The translations under genes were made by a program, and so were the position numbers. From Bacteroidales bacterium (GTDB lineage Bacteria; Bacteroidota; Bacteroidia; Bacteroidales; UBA932): a DNA stretch of 49,734 bases. Below, one piece after another: positions 1 to 7,503 of this stretch. Numbering within the stretch: position 1 is the stretch's first letter; each line of letters starts with the position of its first letter. Location: the NCBI GenBank assembly GCA_017471965.1, contig JAFURF010000035.1, positions 1 through 49,734 on the forward strand, read 5' to 3'. The notes under the pieces were generated by a model, which was not told the origin of the DNA, made no database searches, and saw nothing but the letters and a program-made list of their open reading frames with translations.

Positions 1-398
1 AGATCAGGGTTGGCCTTCACCATTGCGATGAACTCGTCATATGTGTACTCGTCCTTGTCAAGAGCAGGCATCTCCACCATGAATGCAGGGAAAACCTCGT
101 TCTCGAGCACTGTGCGTGAGATAGGGAACTCGCCCTTCATGAGAGGGTTCCACTGCTCGAGACCGTCAACTGTCTGGACATATGTCTTGATGTCCATCTT
201 TCCGTTGCGGATCTTGGTGTTGTTGATATCGTTCTTGCGTGAGATGATGTAGATTTCGTCGCTTTCACGCTCCCATACCTTTTCAGGTACAGGAACAGAA
301 AGACGAGCCATCCTCTTGTGTGCCTCGCAGAAGCACTGTCCGAATGAGCGGAACTCGAAACGTGGCTTCGAGATCTCGCCGATCTTCAATTCTGCCAT
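1..398 (-). CDS. CYTH-like domain protein, 3' end outside window
   Basis: The ATG at 398 opens a frame that stays open to the window edge, so only the first 132 residues are visible. The N-terminus has a charged strand (KPRFEFRSF), and further on a pattern NNTKIRNGKMDIKTYVQ, resembling the alternating basic strands of CYTH (triphosphate-binding tunnel) proteins, whose members handle polyphosphate, thiamine triphosphate or cyclic AMP. No signal peptide is seen, so it should be cytosolic. It follows the lamin-tail lipoprotein gene by 32 bp and is the last visible member of a six-gene minus-strand run with phosphate-related neighbours. The CYTH assignment is by pattern only; the catalytic half is not visible. 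Confidence 0.5.
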   Translation of the reverse strand, partial: MAELKIGEISKPRFEFRSFGQCFCEAHKRMARLSVPVPEKVWERESDEIYIISRKNDINNTKIRNGKMDIKTYVQTVDGLEQWNPLMKGEFPISRTVLENEVFPAFMVEMPALDKDEYTYDEFIAMVKANPD

Positions 399-430
399 GA
401 TATTCTATTATGATTAAAGTTGGTTTTTCA

Positions 431-1996
431 TTACTGTTTCTTTGTATATCCCTGTATCTCGCCGGTCGACTCGCCATTGGCAGCACCTGGAGTAGGAACT
501 GCATATGCCCAGTCACCTGTTCCGTTCGGAACGCGGGAGAATGATGCATCTGTCCTTTCATCATCCTTGAACGACTCTTCCATGAACGGATCCTCATCTG
601 CTCCACGAACGAATCTGTCCACTACATTACCCTCTGCATCGACAAGTTCAAACTTGACTCCCTTCTTTGCTGAAAGACCGGCATTGAAGCCAAGAGCAGG
701 ATCTGTCTGATCTGCCTCAAGAACAAGGTACTGGCCGACACCAAGTTTAGTGCCTGAAGGTGCTGTCCAGCATACGTTGTATTTTCCGGCAACATCCTCT
801 GCATCGGCTGCATATTTCCTGATTGTCCATCCTTCAAGAGAACCCTCTGCATCACCGGCATTGTAAAGTTCAATGTACTTCTGAGGACCATCTGGAATCT
901 TGTTGCCGCAAAGTTCATTCAGAACCACCTTTGCTGCTGCAGATGGCTGGTCTGGCTCTGATGGCTGATCCGGTTCAGGAGTCTCGGTTCCTTCAAGAAC
1001 CTCGGCATTGTTGTTTGAAGCATTCTTTGTCGCTGTCTTGAAGATCACCAGATTGGTCGAGCCGTCCGGCTTGCGTCCGAAAGTATAACCGTTGTCGCGA
1101 AGACCTGAATCCTTAGAGAATGCCGGGATCTCGATTTCCTCAACTATCTCACCTGCCTTGTCATGCAGGAAAAGCCAGTCACCGCCGGCACCAAGTCCGA
1201 ATGATGGATTTGTAGGATCATCCTTGTCAACATCGATAGTAAAGAATCCGCCTGCAGGGACCACTGTACCCTCTGGGAATACGAACTTGGTCTCCTCCTC
1301 ATGCTTGTCATCATAGAGAGAATAACCTGAAATGTCGAAATCAGCAGAAGTAGAGTTATAGAACTCGATCCAGTCGACAGAAGCATCCCATCCGTCAGCG
1401 ACATACACATCAGAATTGTCATGATATACCTCGTTGACATAAAGTCCGCAGGTATTCACGAACTGACCGCGTGCAGGACCTTCATTCTTTACGCCCTTGG
1501 TTCCGTTCTGGAAAATCTGCCACTCCTTAGCGCCGTCAGTAACACGACCGTAAGTCTCGTTCTCATTCATGCTTGGAAGAGCGACCTCATCGATTACCTT
1601 GAGGTCGGAATTTGCAAGAACGATCACCTCTTCAGGTCCCTTGCTGAGACCCCATGCAGGATACTTCACAGGGTTGTTGAGAAGACCGTACTTGTCGCAG
1701 TCAACGACAAGGTGTCCCTTGGCAGCGATGACTGTACCCTTAGGGAAAGCCCAAGCCTCTTCTGATCCGCCGCCTTCCCACAAGAGGACATCAGTAAGGT
1801 CTATATCCTCGTTGGTGGTATTGTAAAGTTCGATCCAATCGAGGTCATCTGCCTCAGACTGGTCGCTGAATGTGTACACCTCGTTGATGACCACACCCGT
1901 TACATCAGTGATGTGGAAATATGTACTTTCATCCCTTACGCAAGACACTGAGGTCATGGCGATGAGGGCAGCAAGTGCTAAAAATAACTTTTTCAT
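431..1996 (-). CDS. Secreted lipoprotein with three lamin-tail domains
   Basis: 521 residues. The N-terminus MKKLFLALAALIAMTSVSC is a lipoprotein signal peptide with the lipidated Cys at residue 19. Three lamin-tail-like beta-sandwich domains follow, each opening with the hallmark V(I/L)NE(V/L) and carrying a W/Y-IE-(L/F)YN motif: roughly residues 35-100, 185-255 and 355-430. A Pro/Glu/Asp-rich linker (EPDQPSEPDQPS) separates the second and third. Bacterial lamin-tail domains are surface adhesion or scaffold modules, often beside nucleases, phosphatases or CotH/VTC-type genes. It lies 58 bp after the porin gene and 32 bp before the CYTH-like gene, so is probably co-transcribed. No catalytic domain is visible; the specific role is unknown. 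Confidence 0.8.
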   Translation of the reverse strand: MKKLFLALAALIAMTSVSCVRDESTYFHITDVTGVVINEVYTFSDQSEADDLDWIELYNTTNEDIDLTDVLLWEGGGSEEAWAFPKGTVIAAKGHLVVDCDKYGLLNNPVKYPAWGLSKGPEEVIVLANSDLKVIDEVALPSMNENETYGRVTDGAKEWQIFQNGTKGVKNEGPARGQFVNTCGLYVNEVYHDNSDVYVADGWDASVDWIEFYNSTSADFDISGYSLYDDKHEEETKFVFPEGTVVPAGGFFTIDVDKDDPTNPSFGLGAGGDWLFLHDKAGEIVEEIEIPAFSKDSGLRDNGYTFGRKPDGSTNLVIFKTATKNASNNNAEVLEGTETPEPDQPSEPDQPSAAAKVVLNELCGNKIPDGPQKYIELYNAGDAEGSLEGWTIRKYAADAEDVAGKYNVCWTAPSGTKLGVGQYLVLEADQTDPALGFNAGLSAKKGVKFELVDAEGNVVDRFVRGADEDPFMEESFKDDERTDASFSRVPNGTGDWAYAVPTPGAANGESTGEIQGYTKKQ

Positions 1997-2054
1997 TTCT
2001 GTTCTTTGTGAATTGTTTGTTTATATATCCATCGACAAACCCTGGAGGACATTG

Positions 2055-3491
2055 TTAGAATGCAACCTGGAAACGGAGAGCAAGCATCTGGTAGTCGACA
2101 CCGGCTTTGCCGTTTGGAGCAACAACCTTTTCAGGATTCTTTGTAGGAACACCCTTATCGTCATATCCGACATAACTCTTGCCCTTTGCGTTTGCATAGC
2201 GGTCGTTGTCATTATACTGCCAGTTGAGGACGATCTTCACGTTCTTTGTAGGATAGTAGTTGAGACCCACTGTATAAGCCTGGCCGCTACCTCCGAAGAT
2301 GTTGGTGTCAGCGACCTTGCTGGAGAAGAGTTTGCCGGTGTTGAAGTCAGCATACTCATAACGGAAAGCGATCTCGAGGTTGCCCCACTTGTGCTCTGAA
2401 GTGGTACGGGTGTACTTTGCGCCGTCTGCGTCATAGTTCTGAGAGCCACCGAAAAGAAGCCAACTTGCCTGTGCATACCAACCCTCTGCCCACTGGGTAG
2501 GAAGCGGATTCACCTTCTGGTCGAGGTACATACCGCGTGCGATGTAGGCAGTCTCATAGCGGAGTTGCTTCCAGTGACCTGCGAGTTCCACTGTCCATGC
2601 GAGTTCATGGTCAAGACCCTTTACATCATCTGTGTCAAGATACTTCTTGCGGTTTATGCTGGTAGAGTTGCGTGAACTGTAACGACCTACGAAATAACCG
2701 TCTGTGCTGGTGAGTTTAGGCTCACGATATGAAACGGCACCACCGATGTGGAGAGAAGAGGTCTCATTGTTGACAGGACGGAAGACAACCTTTCCTGTGT
2801 ATGAAAGTCCTTCGTTGTAACCGTAGTCCTTGTTGCCGTCTTCCATGTAGGTCTGCTCCTCAGAACTGCTGAGTTCAGGACCGAACACTCCTGCAGATCC
2901 CCAGAACCACTTGTTGGACCATGTAGCATTGATACCGAGGTGGCGTGAAGGAGCGAGGTAAGTCACCATTGCACGCTCCATGAACATGAGGTAGCGTGAA
3001 GTGGTGTTTCTCTGGATAGAGAAGTTCTCCTTGAAGTTACCGGCCTTGATTTCAAGACCAGGGACTCCGGTGAAGGCTACAAAGGCGTCCTTGAGTTCAG
3101 GAGTACCGCTTGTCCAGTCTGTATCAAGTTCACCATACCAGTTCTTGTCGAGTTGCGCCTTCACGGCAAAACGGGTACGACGCAGACTCATACCGTTTCC
3201 GATATGACTTGTGTTTGACTTGCCGTCAAGTTCCTTGGCGCAGAAATCAGGAGCACCGAAGAATACGGCAGCATCTGCCTGAACACGTACGTCAAACCAC
3301 ATCTTGTAGTTCGCCTTCTTGTTCTGGAATACAAGGATACCATCCTGCATCACTGCCTGAACAGGAAGAGACTGTACTGTCTGTCCATACTGGTTGACGT
3401 CCAGAACCTCCTCTGCCTCCTGTGCGGCATCCTGTGCTGAAGCAGCAAACGAAGTCATAGCCGCCAGAGCGATTAACATTAACTTTTTCAT
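2055..3491 (-). CDS. Porin O/P family outer-membrane protein
   Basis: 478 residues with a cleavable signal peptide (MKKLMLIALAAMTSFAASAQ). The mature protein has the porin O/P layout: a short N-terminal region, the early strand motif SLRRTRFAVKAQLDKNWYGELDTDW, alternating aromatic and charged strands, and a C-terminal strand ending in F (ALRFQVAF). Members related to Pseudomonas OprO/OprP transport phosphate or pyrophosphate across the outer membrane, although many Bacteroidota homologues have unknown substrate. The gene starts 21 bp after the Pit-HTH gene, and DUF47 lies one gene further upstream; this supports phosphate as substrate but does not prove it. Confidence 0.82.
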   Translation of the reverse strand: MKKLMLIALAAMTSFAASAQDAAQEAEEVLDVNQYGQTVQSLPVQAVMQDGILVFQNKKANYKMWFDVRVQADAAVFFGAPDFCAKELDGKSNTSHIGNGMSLRRTRFAVKAQLDKNWYGELDTDWTSGTPELKDAFVAFTGVPGLEIKAGNFKENFSIQRNTTSRYLMFMERAMVTYLAPSRHLGINATWSNKWFWGSAGVFGPELSSSEEQTYMEDGNKDYGYNEGLSYTGKVVFRPVNNETSSLHIGGAVSYREPKLTSTDGYFVGRYSSRNSTSINRKKYLDTDDVKGLDHELAWTVELAGHWKQLRYETAYIARGMYLDQKVNPLPTQWAEGWYAQASWLLFGGSQNYDADGAKYTRTTSEHKWGNLEIAFRYEYADFNTGKLFSSKVADTNIFGGSGQAYTVGLNYYPTKNVKIVLNWQYNDNDRYANAKGKSYVGYDDKGVPTKNPEKVVAPNGKAGVDYQMLALRFQVAF

Positions 3492-3512
3492 AATCAGTTG
3501 TTTTAAATGGGT

Positions 3513-5138
3513 TTATATTGATTTTATGAAATTAACAAGGTTATCTCCCTTTGAAAGGCCGAGTTTCTGCCGCAGGCGGTACCTGCTTATCTCAACGCTT
3601 TTGGGAGTGATGTTCATCAGTGTAGCGATGTATTTTGAAGAGAAACCCAATCGCAGCATCGTTGCAAGCCGTATTTCCTGCTGGGTCAGGTCCGGGAAGC
3701 GTCCGGTAAGTTTCGCATTGAAGTCTTCATGGAGATACTCTGCCTGAGCATAGAAATACTGCGAATCCACATCCCTGTCGTACGAGAGTCTCTGCTTGAG
3801 CGAGGCGCTGAGTCTTGCAATCAGTTCATTACGTTCCGACTCGTCAGCGGATTTCGACAGTTTCCGGACAATTTCATTCAGAGACTCAAGAAATTCCTTC
3901 TGTTCCACTATGCTCAAAGCCACATTCATCACCTCCTGCTTCTTCATCTCTATGGAATTATGGAGGGCCTGGTTCTCGGAAAGGACGACCTTCAGTTCCA
4001 TGTCGTTCAACGCCCTGCTGTTCTCATATATCTGCTGCTGCTGCAGGTACACCAGACCCGCCATTGCCTCACGCTGTCTGCGGCTGCGGTGCATGTATCC
4101 GGCAAAGACCAGAGCAATCACCAGAATCAGGGTCGATGCCAGAACAGTGAAGTCAACTATATGTTCTTCGTTTCTTATCGATATATGGATAAGTATGAAG
4201 GATAACAGAAACGAGCCTGTCGGGGCAGAGATGAGAGCAAAAGCCTCTCTGACGTATTCCTCGGTCTCGACAAGTCGTGTCCTTTTCACAAATCCTGCCC
4301 CCGCTATGGCCGCAAAGACCAGAGAACTGACTGATATAGGGGCAGGGTGCAGGCCCAGCATTGATGTCGGACGCTCGAACGAGAAAAAGAACAGGGTTCC
4401 GGCCACCGCAAAACCTACAGACAATATAGTGTATATTGAAAAATCCTCATACAGGTCGGCATTCCTGTCACTTTCAGAGCGGAGCAGCGATGAGAGCACT
4501 GTCATCACAGCCACCAGAATCAGAACCGCCACCACTATGGCCAGATCATTACCGAATATTACAGATGTCCCTGCCAGAAGGAATCCTCCACAGTTCAATC
4601 CTATGGCGCATCCGGTCAGCACCATACCGGCGATGACCGCAAGCCTCATATAGTATGACAAGGTCACAAGATGGATATGCGACCTGTGTAGAGTCTTCTT
4701 GAATATATATCTGAATGATGCGGACAGCAGAAATGCCATCAGAGGAGCGGCAAGAAAAGAAAACATCATTCCTGCATTGAGGTCACCGGTCGTACAATAG
4801 CCATATGCTGCCATCGCACCGATAAAAGCATAGGCCACCGACCCCGAAACGGAGAACATCTTCAATATGACAAGTATCAGGAGCGAAGAAAGGATACAGA
4901 GTATGAGGTATTGTCCATCCCCGGCCCCGAACCTCCAGCATTCCATCAGCGATTCTCCGACTCCGGCTCTGCCGCTGAGCATGACACACGAAACAAGGGC
5001 CAGAGCGAGCAATACCTTGGAATACACCCTCTTCAGTGCCGATGCATGCATATAGACATCCGTCACTGCAGGATACTCCTTCGCGAAGAACCACAAGGAG
5101 ACAAGAGCCAGAAACGATATGAGGCAGATCAGGGACAT
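3513..5138 (-). CDS. Pit-permease-like membrane domain fused to coiled coil and LuxR-type HTH
   Basis: 541 residues from the ATG at 5138, chosen because it lies 4 bp after the DUF47 stop; an in-frame ATG at 5174 would overlap that gene. Residues 1-350 are multi-pass membrane. Their order matches the two-fold repeat of Pit/PNaS phosphate permeases: FSVSGSVAYAFIGAMAAYGY near 95 fits the PVSTTHxLxGAxxGxG repeat, and APISVSSLVFAAIAGAGF near 266 fits its second copy. The diagnostic GxNDxxNA motifs are absent; TGCAIGLNCGG near 175 lies where the second is expected. Residues 355-480 are coiled-coil-like. Residues 484-541 (LTQQEIRLATMLRLGFSSKYIA and onward) form a LuxR/GerE-type DNA-binding domain. 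I infer a transport-dead phosphate sensor acting directly on DNA; active transport is the alternative. Confidence 0.68.
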   Translation of the reverse strand: MSLICLISFLALVSLWFFAKEYPAVTDVYMHASALKRVYSKVLLALALVSCVMLSGRAGVGESLMECWRFGAGDGQYLILCILSSLLILVILKMFSVSGSVAYAFIGAMAAYGYCTTGDLNAGMMFSFLAAPLMAFLLSASFRYIFKKTLHRSHIHLVTLSYYMRLAVIAGMVLTGCAIGLNCGGFLLAGTSVIFGNDLAIVVAVLILVAVMTVLSSLLRSESDRNADLYEDFSIYTILSVGFAVAGTLFFFSFERPTSMLGLHPAPISVSSLVFAAIAGAGFVKRTRLVETEEYVREAFALISAPTGSFLLSFILIHISIRNEEHIVDFTVLASTLILVIALVFAGYMHRSRRQREAMAGLVYLQQQQIYENSRALNDMELKVVLSENQALHNSIEMKKQEVMNVALSIVEQKEFLESLNEIVRKLSKSADESERNELIARLSASLKQRLSYDRDVDSQYFYAQAEYLHEDFNAKLTGRFPDLTQQEIRLATMLRLGFSSKYIATLMNITPKSVEISRYRLRQKLGLSKGDNLVNFIKSI

Positions 5139-5142
5139 TGTG

Positions 5143-5790
5143 CTACATTGTGCGTCGTATGGCCATGACGGCAAGTTGGTCCGCTACATTTTCAGCCGCC
5201 TTCGAAAGATTCTCGATATGAAGGGCAAAGTATCTCAGATGGAACTTCTCACTGAGTTTCAGGTCGGTCATGTTATGGAAAACCGACCGTTTGATGGTCT
5301 GGGAATACTTGACAGCCTCCTTCTCATAGAAATAAGTCCTGCTTATCTTGTCCGGCACAGTCTCAGGAGACCTGAAATAAGCCTTGGCGGCCGGAATCAC
5401 AGCCTCAACGGCAAGTGTAGAGAACTCCGTCAGTTTCATGAATTCCTGATTAAGTTCTGACGGAATGAAAGGTGTCTCTATCTCAAACTGGAAAAGACTG
5501 TCGTTAAGAATGCCTGTGATATTTCTTGTCTTTTCGAAAAGACGCATCACATCACCTCTTGAGCGCACCAGGGCGGTCTGAGTGTAGAGGGAGTTCTCTA
5601 TTTCCCGTCGGAGAACCTCAGACTCGCTTTCAAGAGAAGACATCCTCTGAAGATTGCCTTCAAAATCCTTCTTGTTGGAATAGAGATAATTCCTGACACC
5701 GTCCTTGAATACAAGCACAGCCTGATCCATCAGATCGAAATAACGGTCAATGTCGTCAATCAGTTTGTTAATTTTCTTTCGTCCGAACAT
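5143..5790 (-). CDS. DUF47 family PhoU-like protein (Pit accessory)
   Basis: 215 residues, almost entirely helical, with the MFGRKKINKLIDDIDRYFDLMDQA start and the YFYEKEAVKYSQTIKRSVF and FALHIENLSKAAENVADQLAVMAIRR segments typical of the DUF47 family. DUF47 proteins resemble PhoU, are cytosolic, and are usually encoded beside Pit phosphate permeases, which they are thought to regulate. Here the downstream neighbour, 4 bp away, is the Pit-like membrane protein with an HTH, which fits that pairing. It begins 13 bp after the beta-propeller gene, so translation is probably coupled within the operon. Confidence 0.85.
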   Translation of the reverse strand: MFGRKKINKLIDDIDRYFDLMDQAVLVFKDGVRNYLYSNKKDFEGNLQRMSSLESESEVLRREIENSLYTQTALVRSRGDVMRLFEKTRNITGILNDSLFQFEIETPFIPSELNQEFMKLTEFSTLAVEAVIPAAKAYFRSPETVPDKISRTYFYEKEAVKYSQTIKRSVFHNMTDLKLSEKFHLRYFALHIENLSKAAENVADQLAVMAIRRTM

Positions 5791-5803
5791 CTCAGATAAA
5801 TGT

Positions 5804-6559
5804 TTAGAAACTGAAATCTATCTTGTAAAGTCTGGTGGCATCCTCATCGCTTCCCACCCAGATGCAATTGCGTTCCCTGTCCACACAGACAGATTCCGCA
5901 TTATCTATGAAAGGTACCGGATATGACGCCAGCAATTCTCCTTCGACAGTGCATATGAAAATCATGGCCTTCTTGGAATCCGCCACCCAAAGCAGATCCT
6001 CCTGCGGCTCATAACAAAGACCCGCAATTTCAGATGCAAATGACGAGAGGGATATCTTGGATATCATGGTACCGTCCTTGCGATACTGCCACAGGTTAGC
6101 ATCTTTCTGACTTCCGACCAAGAGAATGTCATCTTTATAATACTCGACCGCTTCAAGGCCGCTGTTCTTATAGTTGTCTTCGACCGCCTCGCTTACAGCA
6201 AAAGCGATCTCCTGCGAATCATAGGCAGGAGCCGCAAGAACATGGACCTCCTGCTTTCCCTCGATGGCAAGGTATATGTCGCCTGAAGACGGATCGACAG
6301 TGATTCCCTCCATATCCGAACCATATGTCCAGACATCGGTCACCTCACCCTCGAATGATATCTCCTTGACCACACCTTTATCCCCGCATGAAAGAAGCGC
6401 AGTACCGGCCCTGTTCATACACAGGCCCGAAAGTTCATCCACGTCCACCTCATAGACTGAATAATCACCTGCGACAGGCATACTGACATATTCGTTGCAT
6501 GCAGTCGGAACCTGTGAAGCGAGAAGAACAACAAAAAGAAGAATTCTGATATTTTTCAT
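5804..6559 (-). CDS. SdiA-regulated/phytase-like beta-propeller lipoprotein
   Basis: 251 residues from the ATG at 6559. That start gives a signal peptide with a lipobox-like end (LLASQVPTAC) and lies about 24 bp after a TAACTTTG promoter box, whereas the longer open frame to 6703 would run through the promoter. The body shows propeller-blade repeats (ELSGLCMNRAGTALLSCGD, MEGITVDPSSGDIYLAIEG, GLEAVEYYKDDILLVGS, IAGLCYEPQEDLLWVADS, AESVCVDRERNCIWVGSDE), the pattern of the SdiA-regulated (YjiK-like) family, related in fold to esterase-like phytase propellers. First gene of the putative phosphate operon. Enzymatic activity cannot be judged from the sequence. Confidence 0.75.
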   Translation of the reverse strand: MKNIRILLFVVLLASQVPTACNEYVSMPVAGDYSVYEVDVDELSGLCMNRAGTALLSCGDKGVVKEISFEGEVTDVWTYGSDMEGITVDPSSGDIYLAIEGKQEVHVLAAPAYDSQEIAFAVSEAVEDNYKNSGLEAVEYYKDDILLVGSQKDANLWQYRKDGTMISKISLSSFASEIAGLCYEPQEDLLWVADSKKAMIFICTVEGELLASYPVPFIDNAESVCVDRERNCIWVGSDEDATRLYKIDFSF

Positions 6560-6582
6560 ATGATAGTAATGAAAACTTTCCG

Positions 6583-6590
6583 CAAAGTTA
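6583..6590 (-). promoter_or_regulatory. Bacteroidota -7 box for the phosphate-type operon
   Basis: On the minus strand the bases read TAACTTTG, fitting TAnnTTTG, 23 bp before the ATG at 6559. No clear TTTG is seen at -33, so the promoter may need an activator. Confidence 0.5.
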
Positions 6591-6749
6591 TCCATTTTTA
6601 GTTCTTTTCGCTTTGTAGAGGGGGTAGGCCTATTCATGGAGTCAGAGCGACACCACAGGGAATCCAACAATATATAATTATCTATCAAGGACTTATGAAA
6701 CAAATAAACCCTTGTTAAATTTCAGTTACAGAGAGGAATTGTAGAGGTT

Positions 6750-7106
6750 TTATAGAGTCTTATATGACAGGATATGGGCCGTTATTGCAGCCGCAAGGGC
6801 TATAAAGAAGAGGCGGAAGGCCCAATGCTCAGCGACGAACACGGCACAGTTCAGAAGGGTGATCCACACCATGCTCACCGAGATTATCTTGATCCTTAGA
6901 GGTATGGCCTTGTGCACCATGAAACTGCTGATGTAAGGACCAAGCCTCGGATGGTTGAGAAGCCAGTCATATAGAGGCCTGGATGATTTGAGGAAGAGAG
7001 CGGCAGACAGCAGGAGGAAAGGAGTGGTCGGCAGTACGGGCAAAAAAATCCCGACCACGCCCAGACACAAGGAAACCAGACCTATACCTGCCAGCAGATA
7101 CTTCAT
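6750..7106 (-). CDS. DUF454 (YbaN-like) inner-membrane protein
   Basis: 118 residues. It has the family signature at the N-terminus (GLVSLCLGVVGIFLPVLPTTPFLLLSAALF), followed by a short loop (RPLYDWLLNHPRLGPYI) and two more hydrophobic segments near 75-90 and 93-112. Length and layout match the DUF454/YbaN family, whose function is not established. It is monocistronic and divergent from the DUF4491 gene, with which it shares an interlocked promoter region. Confidence 0.88.
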   Translation of the reverse strand: MKYLLAGIGLVSLCLGVVGIFLPVLPTTPFLLLSAALFLKSSRPLYDWLLNHPRLGPYISSFMVHKAIPLRIKIISVSMVWITLLNCAVFVAEHWAFRLFFIALAAAITAHILSYKTL

Positions 7107-7131
7107 ATACCGATCCTATCACAATAATGAG

Positions 7132-7166
7132 TTGCAAAGATATCCAGAAAAATTGTACCTTTGCAA
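7132..7166. promoter_or_regulatory. Interlocked divergent promoters of the DUF454 and DUF4491 genes
   Basis: Plus strand: TTG at 7132-7134, 21 bp, then TACCTTTG at 7156-7163, with the ATG at 7179. Minus strand: TTG (CAA at 7164-7166), 21 bp, then TATCTTTG (7142-7135), with the ATG at 7106. The two form an inverted repeat, TTGCAAAGATA against TACCTTTGCAA, so each -33 element abuts the opposite -7 box and the two promoters cannot easily be occupied together. Confidence 0.65.
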
Positions 7167-7178
7167 CTCTCAAAAATA

Positions 7179-7499
7179 ATGGGTAAGAAAACCGTAAAGA
7201 TAATGATAAACTTCTCTGGCATAATTACTGGACTTGCAACCTTCTTTATAATAGGATTATTTCACCCGATAGTGATAAAGGCCGAGTACCATTTCGGCAA
7301 AGGATGCTGGTGGGTCTTCGCATTGGCAGGAGTTGCCTTTGCAGTACTGTCACTGTTCATTGAGAGTCTGGTGTGGTCGACCATCACCGGTGTAACGGCA
7401 TTCTCATGCTTCTGGTCAATCCACGAACTCATAGAACAGGAACGCCGCGTTGCCCGCGGCTGGTTCCCGTCCAATCCTAAGCGCCGCAAGAATTCCTGA
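7179..7499 (+). CDS. DUF4491 family small membrane protein
   Basis: 106 residues from the ATG at 7179; an upstream in-frame TTG at 7161 lies inside the -7 box and is rejected. Three hydrophobic segments (residues about 8-25, 38-55 and 58-75) are followed by a conserved-looking tail (SIHELIEQERRVARGWFPSNPKRR). This matches the small DUF4491 family of Bacteroidota and Firmicutes, of unknown function. The stop is 4 bp from the convergent rnr stop, leaving no room for a terminator between them. Confidence 0.8.
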   Translation: MGKKTVKIMINFSGIITGLATFFIIGLFHPIVIKAEYHFGKGCWWVFALAGVAFAVLSLFIESLVWSTITGVTAFSCFWSIHELIEQERRVARGWFPSNPKRRKNS

Positions 7500-7503
7500 A
7501 ACG

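Noticed and set aside
3796-4653. 285-residue open frame antisense to the Pit-HTH gene
   Set aside because: Ser/Arg/Thr-rich composition typical of antisense translation of membrane-protein codons.
7161-7178. TTG start for the DUF4491 protein
   Set aside because: The TTG is the last part of the -7 promoter box.
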